Counted from the stretch's first letter, positions 46,634 to 57,391 are shown. The stretch is 64,000 bases of DNA from Xanthomonas dyei (GCF_002939865.1 NZ_MDEE01000024.1:17902-81901); one strand, 5' to 3'. Numbers and translations: made by a program. Notes: generated from the sequence alone by a model not told the origin.

Positions 46634-47451
46634 GGGGATGGGTTGCTCTTGGTAGCCGCGGGCACAGTAGCAAATTCGCCGTCGGCATCGTCAATGATCA
46701 CCGGGTTGGCGCGCACGTTGCGGTATTCGCGCCAGACGTGCCCGTAGGCCCACACCTGCTTGACCACGTGCGAGGTGATGTTCCACAGGTCGCGCACCAG
46801 CCGGAAATGGCTCTTGCGGAAGGTGCCCGGCGCGCTGCCCGCGTAGCGGGTTTCGATCGGCACCGCGACCACCCGTGCGCCGGCCTGGCGTGCGGCGGAA
46901 ATCAGCAGCTGCGCTTCGAACACGAAGCCTTCGCCGGGCACGTTGGGCAGGGTAAACACCGAGGCCGGATACAGCCGTTGGCCGCTCTGGCTGTCCACCA
47001 GTCGAAAGCCGCAGCCCCAGGCGATACCCCAGTCGCCGAAGTCGTTGCCGATCCGGCGGATGGTGGGCTGGGTGGCGCGCTTGCGCATGCGCGCGCCGAC
47101 GATCACACAGCCGGGGTGGCGGTTGGCCGCAGCCAGCAGGCGCGGGAAATCGGCGGCCTTGTGCTGGCCATCGCCGTCCATGCTCATCACCGCGCGCATG
47201 CCCATCTGCTGCGCCTGCGCAAAGCCGCTGCGCAATGCGGCGCCCTTGCCCATGCGCTGCGGATGGCGGATCAGGCGCACCGGCAGGTCGGCGATGCAAT
47301 CGGCGGTGCCATCGTCGGACCCGTCGTCGATCACGATCACATGCGAGCAGTAGGTCAACGCATCGGTGACCACTTCGCGGATACGCAATGCCTCGTTCAA
47401 GGCCGGTACCAGAATCGCGGTGTCCTCGCGGGTCAGCGGCACCCGGCTCAT
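46630..47451 (-). CDS. Family 2 glycosyltransferase of the pigment cluster
   Basis: The 273-residue product is a GT2 enzyme, possibly acting on the pigment head group or the lipid carrier. Motifs are ILVPALNEALRI near residue 13, VIDDGSDDGT near residue 39, MGKGAALRSGF near residue 68 and the metal-binding DGDGQH near residue 92. The C-terminal half has PGEGFVFEAQLLISA, as in dolichol-phosphate mannose synthase-like proteins, but no membrane helix. It overlaps both neighbours by a few bases, so the four minus-strand genes are translated as one unit. Confidence 0.92.
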   Translation of the reverse strand: MSRVPLTREDTAILVPALNEALRIREVVTDALTYCSHVIVIDDGSDDGTADCIADLPVRLIRHPQRMGKGAALRSGFAQAQQMGMRAVMSMDGDGQHKAADFPRLLAAANRHPGCVIVGARMRKRATQPTIRRIGNDFGDWGIAWGCGFRLVDSQSGQRLYPASVFTLPNVPGEGFVFEAQLLISAARQAGARVVAVPIETRYAGSAPGTFRKSHFRLVRDLWNITSHVVKQVWAYGHVWREYRNVRANPVIIDDADGEFATVPAATKSNPSP

Positions 47452-48221
47452 CGCTGCAGCTCCACACGCAGCACTCGGCCAGGGCCGGCATACAGGGCGG
47501 CGCTGTCGCCGTGGCCGGCCAACAGCGCGAACAGCGGCAGCATCGGCGCCATCGCATTGGCGGCGCCATGGCGCGCCAACGCGCCGTCACCGGCAGACGG
47601 CGCGCCATCGTCCAGCCATGCTTGCAGCTGCGGCTTGCCGGCCTGGCCGGCGCTGCCCAGCACCAGCGCGCCACCGAGCAGGCCCTGGCTGGGCGCGATG
47701 CGGCCAAGCGGCCCCACCGAGCGTGCGTCGTACCCGGCCAGCAGCACCGCATCGACGCCGGCGGTGAGTTGCACCAGCGCTTCCAACAGACCCTGCGCAA
47801 AACTGGCGTCGCGGGCGCTGATCGCCGTGGCCGGCGTCATCGCACCGGCGCCGATGGTCCAGTAGCCGGCCGCGGCGTTGTGCACCGAGTTGTGGAATTT
47901 GGTCGGCGAGATCGCCAGCGGGTCGCTGGCTAGCGTGGTGCACATGTAATCGGTAATGGCCAGATCGCCGTGCGTGGAGGTGAACACCGACGGCAAGCTG
48001 GCCGGGTCGCGGCCGGCGGCGGCGCAGGCGGCCAGTGCGGCTTCCAGCGACACCGCCACCGTATCGGGCGCGCGGCGGCGTTCGTTGGCGGCTAGCAGCT
48101 GCGGCGCCGGACGTGCGGGCGTCTCCTGCAGCGGGCCGCCGTGCACGAACGCATGCGCAGCCTCCCAATTCGGCAGGCCCTGGGTCCAGAAGCCGATCCC
48201 TTCGATGGTGGCGGTCAGCAT
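47448..48221 (-). CDS. Beta-ketoacyl synthase chain-length-factor-like protein
   Basis: This short 257-residue protein resembles the ketoacyl-synthase-like chain-length factors of aryl-polyene clusters. It has FHNSVHNAAAGYWTIG near residue 109 and SLPSVFTSTHGD near residue 76. There is no active-site cysteine in a TACSS context. It should pair with the full ketosynthase encoded directly upstream and set chain length. The start codon shares one base with the stop of that gene. The frame is open upstream, but the part before 48221 is a shadow of the ketosynthase gene. Confidence 0.87.
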   Translation of the reverse strand: MLTATIEGIGFWTQGLPNWEAAHAFVHGGPLQETPARPAPQLLAANERRRAPDTVAVSLEAALAACAAAGRDPASLPSVFTSTHGDLAITDYMCTTLASDPLAISPTKFHNSVHNAAAGYWTIGAGAMTPATAISARDASFAQGLLEALVQLTAGVDAVLLAGYDARSVGPLGRIAPSQGLLGGALVLGSAGQAGKPQLQAWLDDGAPSAGDGALARHGAANAMAPMLPLFALLAGHGDSAALYAGPGRVLRVELQR

Positions 48222-49444
48222 CAGCGTGCCCGCCCGAACAGCAGCGAACAGTTGTTGCCGCCAAAACCGAAGGAGTTGTTCATTGCGTAATCGATCCGGG
48301 AATGGGCGTTGTCGAAGCGGATCTGCGGGCCGCAGGCGGGGTCTGGCACGTCGCTGTTGAGCGTGCCCGGCAGCACGCCGTCGCGCAGCGCCAGCAAGGC
48401 GATCACCGATTCGACGATGCCGGCCGCGCCCAGGGTGTGGCCGGTCCAGGCCTTGGTCGAGCTGGCGTGCAAGGTGTCGGGAAAAATCGCCGCCACCGCT
48501 GCCGCTTCCACGCTGTCGTTGGCCGGCGTGGCGGTGCCATGCAGGTTCAGATAGCCCACCGCTGCCGCGTCCAGGCCGGCGCGTTCGAGCGCGCCGCGCA
48601 TCGCCAGCTGCGCGCCCAGGCCCTGCGGATGCGGGGCGGACATGTGGTGCGCGTCGCTGGATTCGCCATAGCCGTACAGCCACAACGTCGCATCCGGGGC
48701 GGCGGCGGTGCGTTCGACCAGCGCAAAGCCACCGGCTTCGCCCAGGCTCAGGCCGACCCGGCGCGCGTCGAACGGCTGGCACGGTTCGGGCGCGACCACC
48801 TGCAGCGAGTTGAAGCCGAACAGCACGCTGCCGCACAAGGTGTCCACGCCGCCGACCAGGGCCGCGTCGATCACCCCGGCCTCGATCAGCCGCGCCGCCT
48901 GGGCAAACACCTTGGCGCTGGACGAACAGGCGGTGGCCACGGTCACGCTGGGGCCGCGCAGGCCGGTGGCGTGCTGGACGAAGTCGCCCAGCGAATGCGG
49001 GGTGTGCACGATGGGGCGGTCCAGATCGTCCGGAAACCGCGCGCCATCGGCGTCTTCAGCCAACCGCGTATAGGCCTCTTCGCTGGCACCGATGCTGGAG
49101 GTGGAGGTACCGATGATTACCGCCACGCGCTCGGCGCCGTAGCGCTGTGCGGCGGCCTGCACGGCGTCGGCCATGCCGTCCTGCTGCAGGGCCAGCCAGG
49201 CCAGCCGGTTGTTGCGGCAGTCCCAGCCTTGCAGCGCAGCGGGCAGGACCACCTCTTCCACGCCGTCGACGCGGCCGATCCAGCATGGCAGCGGTTGCGG
49301 TCCGAAATCGTTGTAACGCAGGCCGCTGCGGCGCGATTGCAGCGCGGCGGCCTGGGCCGCGAGCCCGGCGCCGAGCGCAGTGGTGGAGGTGTAGGCGGTG
49401 ACGGCGACCGGGGCCATCTGGGACGAATGCTGCGCTTGGCTCAC
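48221..49444 (-). CDS. Beta-ketoacyl-ACP synthase of the pigment cluster
   Basis: This is the condensing enzyme that extends the ACP-bound aryl chain. The 407-residue product has a KAS I/II architecture: active-site Cys in [14 protein letters not shown] near residue 172, first His in [12 protein letters not shown] near residue 303, Lys and second His in [13 protein letters not shown] near residue 335, and [16 protein letters not shown] at the end. It is the first gene of the minus-strand operon (ketosynthase, chain-length factor, glycosyltransferase, halogenase). The gene for the YcgL protein is divergent from it, 190 bases away. Confidence 0.94.
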   Translation of the reverse strand: MSQAQHSSQMAPVAVTAYTSTTALGAGLAAQAAALQSRRSGLRYNDFGPQPLPCWIGRVDGVEEVVLPAALQGWDCRNNRLAWLALQQDGMADAVQAAAQRYGAERVAVIIGTSTSSIGASEEAYTRLAEDADGARFPDDLDRPIVHTPHSLGDFVQHATGLRGPSVTVATACSSSAKVFAQAARLIEAGVIDAALVGGVDTLCGSVLFGFNSLQVVAPEPCQPFDARRVGLSLGEAGGFALVERTAAAPDATLWLYGYGESSDAHHMSAPHPQGLGAQLAMRGALERAGLDAAAVGYLNLHGTATPANDSVEAAAVAAIFPDTLHASSTKAWTGHTLGAAGIVESVIALLALRDGVLPGTLNSDVPDPACGPQIRFDNAHSRIDYAMNNSFGFGGNNCSLLFGRAR

Positions 49445-49634
49445 GATGGTCTGGCTGGCAAAAAGTGCTCGCAGTATATCGGTGGCGTGCGCCAGCCCCG
49501 TCGATGGCGCAACTGAACGCGCCGGTCATGTCGCTGACGTGGCTGGGATTTTTCGCAGCGGCCGCGCTTTCGCCGTCGCCGCAATTGGGACACAATCCTG
49601 CGACCCACCGCTCTACGAGCGCGATCACGCGCGC

Positions 49635-49895
49635 ATGCACGCCTACGTCTATAAAAGCCAACGCAAGCAGGACACCTTCGTCTACCTCGCCACGCGTGAC
49701 GACTTCTCCGGTCTTCCCGCTGCCGTGCACGCGCCGTTGGCGCCATTCGCATTCGTGCTGGAGGTGGCGTTGACGCCTGAGCGCCGCCTGGCGCAGGCCG
49801 ATGTGGTGACCGTGCGCGAAGCGCTCGCCAAGCACGGCTTCTACCTGCAGCTGCCCAAGACGGTGGTGCTGGCGGGCGAGTGCGACTATGACTGA
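49635..49895 (+). CDS. YcgL domain-containing protein
   Basis: The 86-residue product matches the small YcgL family, of unknown function. Motifs are [18 protein letters not shown] at residues 2-19 and [18 protein letters not shown] near residue 40. It ends with [10 protein letters not shown]. The open frame reaches back to 49398, but only the part from MHAYVYKS has homology. It overlaps the ankyrin gene by 8 bases, so the two may be transcribed together. Confidence 0.92.
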   Translation: MHAYVYKSQRKQDTFVYLATRDDFSGLPAAVHAPLAPFAFVLEVALTPERRLAQADVVTVREALAKHGFYLQLPKTVVLAGECDYD

Positions 49896-52800
49896 GCCGC
49901 AGCGTGCCGCGCGATTGCGCGCCGCAGCGCTGGCAGGTGCAGCCGGCGTGGTGTTGTCCCTGCTCGGCGGCCTTGGCGGCGCCGTTGCCGCAGTGAGCCT
50001 GTGGCTGGCGCAGCCGGCCTTTGCAGTTGCGGTGTCGTGGGCGCGTGGTACCCGCGCGCTGGCCACGCAGCCGCGTGCCATCGCACAGGCGCTGCCGCCG
50101 TTGCTGGCGATCTGGGGCGTGGGCCTGCTCGCCTTGGCAGCCTTGATCAGCTGGCCGCTGACCGCGCTGCGCGATAGCGGCAGTCTGGCCGCCGCCTTGG
50201 CCTTGAGCGTAGCCGTCAGCGCCGCTTTGTTGGGACTGTGGCGCACCTGGCCGTTATGGGGCGAAGTGGAACGCGACGGTGGCGCGCTGGCGCCACGCTG
50301 GCATGCGCTGGCCACGCAGGAGCTGCATGCCTGGCGCGGTCTGCTGGCCGCCGCGCTGGTGCTGGCGATATGCACCCTGGTGGTGGCGCTGGCCTGGCCG
50401 GGCTGGTTGTCCGGCGGTCTGCGCTGGGGCCTGGCGATTGCCGCTGCCGCGCTGCTGCCCGCCGCTCATCTGCTGTTGCAACGCACTGCCGCACCGGCGC
50501 GCAGCGATGCGCCGGTGGCCCGGCAGGCTGCCGATTTCTTCTCCGAAGCAGCCGCCGAACCGCGCCCGCTGGAGCCGGTCGCCCAGCATCAGCTGGTGCC
50601 CGAATTGTTCGAGGCCGCGCGTAGCGGCCGGGTGGATCGCGCGCTGCAATTGCTGGAGGCCGGCGCCGACCCGCAGGCGATGCCGCTGCCGGAATGGCGC
50701 GACCAACGCAGCCTGCCGGCGCTGGCGGCGGTGCTGCCGGATCTGCGCCTGTTGCGCGAACTGATCGTGCGCCGCGTGGACGTCAACCAACCGCATCGCG
50801 GCATGACACCGCTGCTGGCCGCCACCCGCGACAGCTGGCATGGCCGCCCGGATGCGGTGATGACCCTGCTGGCCAACGGTGCCGACCCGCGCTCCACCGA
50901 CAACGACGGCAATACGCCGCTGCATCACGCAGTGCGCAGTTCCGACCCCGGCGTTGCCGCGTTGCTGCGCGATGCCGCCGCCGACCTGGACGCGCTCAAC
51001 AACGAAGGTCATTCGCCGCTGGCGATGGCGTGCCAGGTCGGCAATTGGCGGCTGGCGAAATTTCTGCTGGAACGTGGCGCCCATTCCGAACCGGACGGCG
51101 GCGCGCCGGTGTTGCTGGCTGCCGCCGGTACCGAAGAAGACGACCCGGCCGGCGTGCAGCTGCTGCTCAAGCACAAGGCGCGCGTGGATGCGCGCGACCG
51201 CCAGCGGCGCAGTGCGCTGCACGAAGCCGCACTGGCCGGTCATGGCGACATCGTCGAGGCGCTGTTGTCGGCCGGCGCCAATCTGGAAGCGCGCGATCTG
51301 CTCGGCCGCACGCCGTGGCTGGACGCCGCGCGTCAGGCGCGCAGCGCGGTGCTCGAACGCCTGGTCGCGCGCAAGGCCGATGTGCTGGCCATCGACGGCG
51401 ACGGCCGTAACGCGGTGATGCTGGCCTGCGCTGCCGACAGCGTGTCGCCGGCGCTGATCCGCCGCCTGCTCGATCTGCAGGTGCCGGCCGATAGCGTCGA
51501 TGTGCATGGCCGTCGCGCCGTGGACGTGGCCGCCGAAGCCGGGCGTTGGGCGATCGTGCAATTGCTCGACCCCAACTATCCCTTGCCGGCCGCCGTCAGC
51601 GATGCGCAGGGCGACACCCCCGGCGTGGCGGTGCTGCCCGATCGCCCGCCGCTGGTGTTGCTGCGCGAAGGCCTGCAGTTCGGCCAACGCGATGGCCTGG
51701 ACGCGCTGGCGCGGCTATGCGCCCCGGACGAACTCGGTGGCCTGCTGCACGACGCGCATCTGGCGCTCAACGCCGATGCGGTGGACTGGCTGCTGCGCCA
51801 CGGCGCCGATGCCGAAGTGCGCGATGCCTGCGGCGACGTGCCGATGTTTGCGCTGCTCTCGCGTGGTGTGGAGGCGGTGCCGGCGCTGCAGGTGCTGCTG
51901 CGTCACGGCGTGTCGCCGGCCGGTGCAGGTGGCCTGACCCGGCTGCTCAGCGCCTGCGTGCAGCACGATGCGGCATCGCGCGGGCTGGAACAGTTCGCAG
52001 TGGAGTTGCTCGATCGCGGCGCCGACCCGTTTGCGCCGTCGGCTGCCGGCGACCCGCCGTTGTCGCTGGCCGTGCGGCTGGGCTGGCTGCGCCTGCAGCA
52101 GTGGTTGCTGGAACACGGCGTGGACCGCGAAGCGCGCGACAGCCACGGCATGACTGCGCTGCATCTGGCCACCGCGCTGGGCCGCGATGCGTCGCTGAAA
52201 TTGCTGGTCAAGCAGGGCGCTTCGCCGGAAGCGCGCGCTGCAGACGGGCAGACCCCGCTGGGCGTGGCGTTGTCGATCGGCCGGCGCGATCTGGCCGACT
52301 GGCTGGACTGGCGGATCTGGTCGCTGCCACGCCGTACGCTGCGCGAAGCGGACGTGCCTGCGGCTGCGATGACTGGCGATACCGATGCGGTGCGACGCCT
52401 GATCGACCTCGGTCTGCCGGTGGATGCCGTCGATGCGCAAGGCTGCACCGCGCTGCTGCGTGCGGCCGGTGGCGGCCACCTGGGCGTGGTCGCGCATCTG
52501 CTCGGCCGCGGTGCCGACCCGCAGCGCGCAGCCAATAGCGGCGCCACGCCGTTGTCGGCGGCGGTGAGCATGCGCCAGACCGACATCGCCGCCGCGCTGT
52601 TGCAGGCCGGCGCGCAGATCGAACATCGCCTGCCCGGTGGCGTGACCGTGCTGATGCTGGCCTGCGCACTCGGCTTGCCGGATATCGTGGCGCGCTTGCT
52701 CGCCGCCGCAGCCGACGTGCACGCCACCGACGATCAGGGGTTGGCGCCGCTGCATTGCGCGGCGCTGTACGGTTTCACCGCGCGCGACATCACCCGCCTG

Positions 52801-53208
52801 CTGGCGTTGCTGGACACCTTGTTGCTGGCCGGCGCCGACCCGGACATGCTGGCCGGTGGGCGGGTCAGCCCGTTGCTGCTATTGCTGGGCGCGCGCGCCG
52901 AACCGGGCACCGCCTGCGACGAGAAGGTGGTGCTGGCCGGGGTCGAACGCCTACTCGACGAAGACGTCTCGCTGGACGTGGCCGATCAACGCGGCTTCGG
53001 CCCGCTGCATCTGGCCGCACTGCATGGCTTGCCGCTGCTGGTGCAGCGCCTGCTGCGCGCCGGTGCCGATGCCGACCGTCGCGATGCGCTCAACCGTACC
53101 CCGCGCGAGATCGCCATCATGCGCGGCTTCATCGATGTGGCCGGCCAGTTCGAACCGGCGCTGCCGGGCGTCTCTTCGATGGCGCGCTTCCTGCGCGAAG
53201 GCCGCTGA
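49888..53208 (+). CDS. Large membrane-anchored ankyrin-repeat protein
   Basis: The 1106-residue product begins with a membrane region of about 200 residues with five or six hydrophobic segments (for example [56 protein letters not shown]). From about residue 230 to the end it is made of at least 20 ankyrin repeats. Examples are [54 protein letters not shown] and [20 protein letters not shown]. Ankyrin repeats bind other proteins; the cytoplasmic side is likely. It overlaps the YcgL gene, and a tyrosine phosphatase frame starts at or within its end. The function is unknown. Confidence 0.92.
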   Translation: MTEPQRAARLRAAALAGAAGVVLSLLGGLGGAVAAVSLWLAQPAFAVAVSWARGTRALATQPRAIAQALPPLLAIWGVGLLALAALISWPLTALRDSGSLAAALALSVAVSAALLGLWRTWPLWGEVERDGGALAPRWHALATQELHAWRGLLAAALVLAICTLVVALAWPGWLSGGLRWGLAIAAAALLPAAHLLLQRTAAPARSDAPVARQAADFFSEAAAEPRPLEPVAQHQLVPELFEAARSGRVDRALQLLEAGADPQAMPLPEWRDQRSLPALAAVLPDLRLLRELIVRRVDVNQPHRGMTPLLAATRDSWHGRPDAVMTLLANGADPRSTDNDGNTPLHHAVRSSDPGVAALLRDAAADLDALNNEGHSPLAMACQVGNWRLAKFLLERGAHSEPDGGAPVLLAAAGTEEDDPAGVQLLLKHKARVDARDRQRRSALHEAALAGHGDIVEALLSAGANLEARDLLGRTPWLDAARQARSAVLERLVARKADVLAIDGDGRNAVMLACAADSVSPALIRRLLDLQVPADSVDVHGRRAVDVAAEAGRWAIVQLLDPNYPLPAAVSDAQGDTPGVAVLPDRPPLVLLREGLQFGQRDGLDALARLCAPDELGGLLHDAHLALNADAVDWLLRHGADAEVRDACGDVPMFALLSRGVEAVPALQVLLRHGVSPAGAGGLTRLLSACVQHDAASRGLEQFAVELLDRGADPFAPSAAGDPPLSLAVRLGWLRLQQWLLEHGVDREARDSHGMTALHLATALGRDASLKLLVKQGASPEARAADGQTPLGVALSIGRRDLADWLDWRIWSLPRRTLREADVPAAAMTGDTDAVRRLIDLGLPVDAVDAQGCTALLRAAGGGHLGVVAHLLGRGADPQRAANSGATPLSAAVSMRQTDIAAALLQAGAQIEHRLPGGVTVLMLACALGLPDIVARLLAAAADVHATDDQGLAPLHCAALYGFTARDITRLLALLDTLLLAGADPDMLAGGRVSPLLLLLGARAEPGTACDEKVVLAGVERLLDEDVSLDVADQRGFGPLHLAALHGLPLLVQRLLRAGADADRRDALNRTPREIAIMRGFIDVAGQFEPALPGVSSMARFLREGR

Positions 53209-53234
53209 GCCAGCGCGGCGGCACACCGCTGCGG

Positions 53235-53564
53235 GTGCTGTTCGTGTGCAGCCGCAACCGGCTGCGCAGCCCCACCGCCGAGCGCGTGTTCGCCGACTGG
53301 CCGGGCGTGCAGACCCAATCGGCCGGGCTGGCCGCAGATGCCGAAGTGCAGGTCACGCCCGAGTTGCTGCACGCGTCCGACCTGGTACTGGTGATGGAGC
53401 GCCGCCACCTGCAGTTGCTGCGCAAACGCTTCGCCGCGCATCTGCGCCATTGCCGCGTGGTGTCGTTGCAGATTCCCGACGACTACGCGTACATGGATCC
53501 GGCACTGATCCATCGGCTGGAACACACGGTGCCACCGTTGCTGCGTCTTCCCACGTATTCGTAA
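53235..53564 (+). CDS. Low-molecular-weight protein-tyrosine-phosphatase-like protein
   Basis: The 109-residue product has the phosphatase loop CSRNRLRSPTAE near residue 5, which fits C-X5-R-S. It also has the closing acid in IPDDYAYMDP. It is shorter than usual LMW-PTPs (about 150), and the loop lacks the common GNxC residues. No ATG is available in frame; GTG at 53235 or CTG codons at 53205 and 53229 could start it. The last option would overlap the ankyrin gene, which suggests coupled translation. Substrates are unknown. Confidence 0.8.
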   Translation: MLFVCSRNRLRSPTAERVFADWPGVQTQSAGLAADAEVQVTPELLHASDLVLVMERRHLQLLRKRFAAHLRHCRVVSLQIPDDYAYMDPALIHRLEHTVPPLLRLPTYS

Positions 53565-53627
53565 CCCGATCCCGACACCGCGCATGTAAGACTGCGGATT
53601 CTTTCGCTGGAAGGAAACGCCCCTACG

Positions 53628-55427
53628 ATGAGCGTGCGTATCGAGGACCACGCCATGCTGGGCAATTGCCACAGCGCGGCCCTGGTCGACCACCGCGGCA
53701 CCATCGACTGGCTGTGTCTGCCACGCTTCGATTCCGATGCGGTCTTCGCATCGCTGCTGGGCGACGAACAACACGGGCAATGGGCGCTGGCGCCAGCCGC
53801 CGATTTCCGCAGCGAACGCGCGTACGAAGACGACAGCCTGGTGTTGCGGACGCGGCTGACCACCGACAGCGGCACGGTGGAGCTGGTCGACTTCATGGTG
53901 GACAGCGAAGACGGCGAGGTGCATCAGCATCTGGTGCGCATCGTGCGCTGCGTGCAGGGCGAAGTTCCCATGCACATGCGCCTGACCTTCCGTTTCAACT
54001 ACGGCCGCACCGTGCCGTGGGTGACGCGTATCGACGGTGGCATCCGCGCCATCGCCGGCCCCGACCAACTCGCGTTGCGCTCGCCGCAGGAACTGCATGG
54101 CGAAGACCTGGGCACCGAAGCCGACTTCACGTTGCGCGAAGGCCAAAGCACCTGGTTTCTGCTCAGCCATGGCGTCTCCCATCAGCCCACGCCGCCGGCG
54201 ATCGACCCGGAACAGGCGCTGCAACGTACCGCCGCGTTCTGGCATGGCTGGGCACGTCGCTGCACCGATGTCGGCCCGTGGACTGCGCAGGTGCGTCGCT
54301 CGCTGGTGGTGTTGAAAGGGCTCAGCTATCTACCTACCGGCGGCATCGTGGCCGCGCCCACCGCCTCGTTGCCCGAGCATCTGGGCGGCACGCGCAACTG
54401 GGATTACCGCTACTGCTGGTTGCGCGATTCGGTGTTCACGCTGATCGCGTTGCTGCAAGCCGGCTATCGCGATGAAGCCGCGGCGTTTCGCGACTGGGTC
54501 CAGCGCACCATCGCCGGGTCGCCGGATCAGTTGCAGGCGCTGTACGGTATCGGCGGCGAGCGCCGTCTGCAGGAATGGGAAGCGCACTGGCTGCCCGGCT
54601 ACGAAAATTCCGCCCCGGTGCGCATCGGCAACGGCGCGGTCGATCAATTTCAGCTCGATGTGTATGGCGAGTTGATTGGCGCCTTCCACTACGCACGCGA
54701 AAAAGGCGTGGCATCGCCTGCCGATGACGATGGGTCCTCGGCGTCCTTGCTGGAAAAGATTCTCGACACGCTGGAAACCCTGTGGCGCCAACCGGACGAA
54801 GGCATCTGGGAAATCCGCGACGAGCGCCGGCATTTTGTGCATTCCAAGGTGATGGCGTGGCTGGCATTCGATTGCGGCAGCCGCGATGGCATCACCAATG
54901 CCGATGCCGACAAGCGCGCGCACTGGGGCCGGCTCGCCGAAGAGATCCGCGCTGAAGTACTGGAAAAAGGCGTGCATCCGGATGGCCACTTCGTGCAGAG
55001 CTACGGCTCCGATCGCCTGGACGCATCGCTGTTGCTGATTCCCATCGTCGGCTTTCTGCCGCCGGACGATCCGCGCATTGCCGCCACCGCCGATGCGATC
55101 GCACGCGATCTGACCATCGATGGCCTGGTCGAACGCTACCGCGCCGACGACAGCGCCGATGGTCTGCCGGCCGGCGAGGGCACCTTCCTGGCCTGCAGTT
55201 TCTGGCTGGTGGAAAACTATGCATTGATCGGCCGCACCGAACAGGCGCGCGTGTTGCTGGAGCGTCTGCTCGGGCTGTGCAACGACGTGGGCCTGCTCGC
55301 AGAAGAATACGACCCGCGCAGCAAACGTATGCTTGGCAACTTCCCGCAAGGGTATTCCCACGTGGCCCTGGTCAATGCGGCATTGCGCCTGCATGGACGC
55401 ATGGGCGAAAAGGAACAACATCCATGA
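53628..55427 (+). CDS. Glycoside hydrolase family 15 protein (glucoamylase/trehalase-like)
   Basis: The enzyme is expected to release glucose from alpha-glucans or trehalose in the cytoplasm; no signal peptide is seen. The 599-residue product has an N-terminal beta domain (SAALVDHRGTIDWLCLPRFD at residues 16-35) and an (alpha/alpha)6 barrel. Motifs are TRNWDYRYCWLRDSVFTL near residue 249, YGIGGERRLQEWE near residue 306 and the glutamate region GEGTFLACSFWLVENY near residue 516. The stop overlaps the zwf start as ATGA, so glucose release and its oxidation via glucose-6-phosphate are linked in one operon. GGAAGG precedes the ATG. Confidence 0.92.
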   Translation: MSVRIEDHAMLGNCHSAALVDHRGTIDWLCLPRFDSDAVFASLLGDEQHGQWALAPAADFRSERAYEDDSLVLRTRLTTDSGTVELVDFMVDSEDGEVHQHLVRIVRCVQGEVPMHMRLTFRFNYGRTVPWVTRIDGGIRAIAGPDQLALRSPQELHGEDLGTEADFTLREGQSTWFLLSHGVSHQPTPPAIDPEQALQRTAAFWHGWARRCTDVGPWTAQVRRSLVVLKGLSYLPTGGIVAAPTASLPEHLGGTRNWDYRYCWLRDSVFTLIALLQAGYRDEAAAFRDWVQRTIAGSPDQLQALYGIGGERRLQEWEAHWLPGYENSAPVRIGNGAVDQFQLDVYGELIGAFHYAREKGVASPADDDGSSASLLEKILDTLETLWRQPDEGIWEIRDERRHFVHSKVMAWLAFDCGSRDGITNADADKRAHWGRLAEEIRAEVLEKGVHPDGHFVQSYGSDRLDASLLLIPIVGFLPPDDPRIAATADAIARDLTIDGLVERYRADDSADGLPAGEGTFLACSFWLVENYALIGRTEQARVLLERLLGLCNDVGLLAEEYDPRSKRMLGNFPQGYSHVALVNAALRLHGRMGEKEQHP

Positions 55428-57253
55428 ACGAGCAACAGACCACACCGCCGTGCATCATCGTTGTGTTCGGCGCACGCGGCGACCTGACCAAGCGCCTGGT
55501 GATGCCGGCGCTGTACAACCTGCGCCGCGCCGGTGCGCTGGGCGAGGAATTCGCCATCGTCGGCATGGACCATGGCGACATCAGCGAACGCGCGTGGCGC
55601 GGCAACATGGGGCAGTCGATGACGCAGCTGCTGAGCAGCCGCGACGCTGAATTCCAGACCGACGAATTCGACACCGACACCTGGGACTGGCTGCGCGAGC
55701 GCATGCATTACCTGCGCGGCGACTTTACCGACCTGGGCGCGTATCAAGCGCTGGGCGGCGTGCTGGAGAAACTGCACAAGCGCTACGGCACGCAGGGCAA
55801 TGTGCTGTTCTACCTCGCCACCGCCGCGCGCTTTTTCGAGCCGGTGTTGTTGAATCTTGGCGAAGCCGGCCTGGTCAAGCAGCACGAAAATCAGGGCTGG
55901 CGTCGCGTCATCGTGGAAAAACCGTTCGGCCACGATCTGCCCAGCGCCAAGCATCTCAATGCCACCGTGGCCAAGGTGCTGCATGAGGATCAGGTGTTCC
56001 GCATCGATCATTTCCTGGGCAAGGAGACCGTGCAGAACATTCTTGCCTTCCGTTTTGCCAACGGGTTGTTCGAGCCGGTGTGGAACCGCGACCGCATCGA
56101 TCATGTGCAGATCACTGCTGCCGAAACCATCGGCGTGGAAGGGCGCGGGCGCTTCTACGACCCCACCGGCTGCTTGCGCGACATGGTGCCCAATCACCTG
56201 TTCCAGTTGCTGGCGATGATTGCGATGGAACCGCCGGCCGCATTCACCACCGAGGCGATGCATCGCCGCCGCGCCGAAGTGATCGAAGCCGTGCGTCCGA
56301 TCAAGCCGGAAGACGTGGTGCGTGGCCAATACGCGTCCGGCGCGGTCAATCGCAGCGCCGTGCCCGGCTATCGCGAAGAAGACACCGTGCCGGACGACTC
56401 GGAAACCGAAACCTATGTGGCGATGAAGCTGCAGGTCGACACCTGGCGCTGGGCCGGTGTGCCGTTTTATTTGCGCACCGGCAAACGCTTGCGCGAGCGC
56501 ACCACCGAAATCGCCATCCGCTTCAAACCCGCGCCGCTGGCGCCGTTTCGCAGCACCGAAGTGGGCGGCTACGGCCCCGACTGGCTGGTGCTGCATATTC
56601 AACCTGATGAAGGCATTTCGCTGCAGTTCGATGTCAAGCGCCCGGGCGCGCAAGTGGCGCTGGCGCCGGTGCGCATGGACTTCCGCTACCGCGACTGGTT
56701 CCCCAAGGAATACACCGTGGGCTATGAGCGCCTGCTGCAGGACTGCATGAACGGCGAAGCCGGTTTGTTCCAGGACGCGGCGATGGTGGAAGGCGCCTGG
56801 CGCATCGTGCAGCCGATCCTCGATGCCTGGAAACAACCGGCCAGCGACTTCCCGAACTACGCCGCCGGCAGCGCCGGCCCCTCGGCCGCCGACGCGCTAC
56901 TGGCCATGAACGGCGGACACGCCTGGCGCGCACTCACCCCAGGCCGCAAACCGCCGCCGCGCCGTCCGCCGGAAGTGCGTGCGGGTGCTGCGGCACCGGT
57001 GAAGAAAGCCGCCAAGAAAGTTGCAAAGAAGGTAGGCAAGGCGCCAGCCAGGCGTACGCCGGCGGTGGCTGCTGCATCTACTGAAGGTGCAGCAGCCGCG
57101 AGCCGGAAGGTCGCCAAAAAGGCAGTCGTCAAACGCGCGAGCAAACAAGTTGCAAAAGTTGCCGCAAAGACCTTGAGCAAATCAGCAGTCGGCAAGGTGG
57201 CAGCGAAGAAGTCAGCTAGCAAAATGGCAAATGCACGCAAGCCGCGCAGCTAA
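55424..57253 (+). CDS. zwf: Glucose-6-phosphate dehydrogenase with a Lys/Ala-rich histone-H1-like tail
   Basis: Zwf oxidises glucose-6-phosphate with NADP+ at the entry of the pentose phosphate and Entner-Doudoroff routes. The core (about residues 1-500) is normal: cofactor loop FGARGDLTKRLVMPAL near residue 15, VEKPFGHDL near residue 165, active site RIDHFLGKE near residue 192 and FYLRTGKRL near residue 347. After WRALTPGRKPPPRRPPEV comes a tail of about 105 residues rich in Lys, Ala, Arg and Val with KKAAKKVAKKVGK repeats. Typical Zwf is about 490 residues, so the tail is an addition. It is in frame and codon use matches its surroundings. Confidence 0.94.
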   Translation: MNEQQTTPPCIIVVFGARGDLTKRLVMPALYNLRRAGALGEEFAIVGMDHGDISERAWRGNMGQSMTQLLSSRDAEFQTDEFDTDTWDWLRERMHYLRGDFTDLGAYQALGGVLEKLHKRYGTQGNVLFYLATAARFFEPVLLNLGEAGLVKQHENQGWRRVIVEKPFGHDLPSAKHLNATVAKVLHEDQVFRIDHFLGKETVQNILAFRFANGLFEPVWNRDRIDHVQITAAETIGVEGRGRFYDPTGCLRDMVPNHLFQLLAMIAMEPPAAFTTEAMHRRRAEVIEAVRPIKPEDVVRGQYASGAVNRSAVPGYREEDTVPDDSETETYVAMKLQVDTWRWAGVPFYLRTGKRLRERTTEIAIRFKPAPLAPFRSTEVGGYGPDWLVLHIQPDEGISLQFDVKRPGAQVALAPVRMDFRYRDWFPKEYTVGYERLLQDCMNGEAGLFQDAAMVEGAWRIVQPILDAWKQPASDFPNYAAGSAGPSAADALLAMNGGHAWRALTPGRKPPPRRPPEVRAGAAAPVKKAAKKVAKKVGKAPARRTPAVAAASTEGAAAASRKVAKKAVVKRASKQVAKVAAKTLSKSAVGKVAAKKSASKMANARKPRS

Positions 57254-57260
57254 TCCGCAC

Positions 57261-57294
57261 GCGTCAGCCATTGTCATAATGGTTGACGCATTTT
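57261..57294 (+). terminator. Rho-independent terminator after zwf
   Basis: A 12-bp stem, GCGTCAGCCATT with AATGGTTGACGC, encloses five bases and has one G-T pair. ATTTT follows. It lies 8 bases after the zwf stop and should end the glucoamylase-zwf transcript. Confidence 0.85.
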
Positions 57295-57391
57295 CCTGGC
57301 TTCCGATGAAGTGCGCTGTTTGCCGCTTCACGATACTCGTCTTCTACCTATCTCACGCCATGTCATTGCAACGCCTGATTAGTCCTAACTT

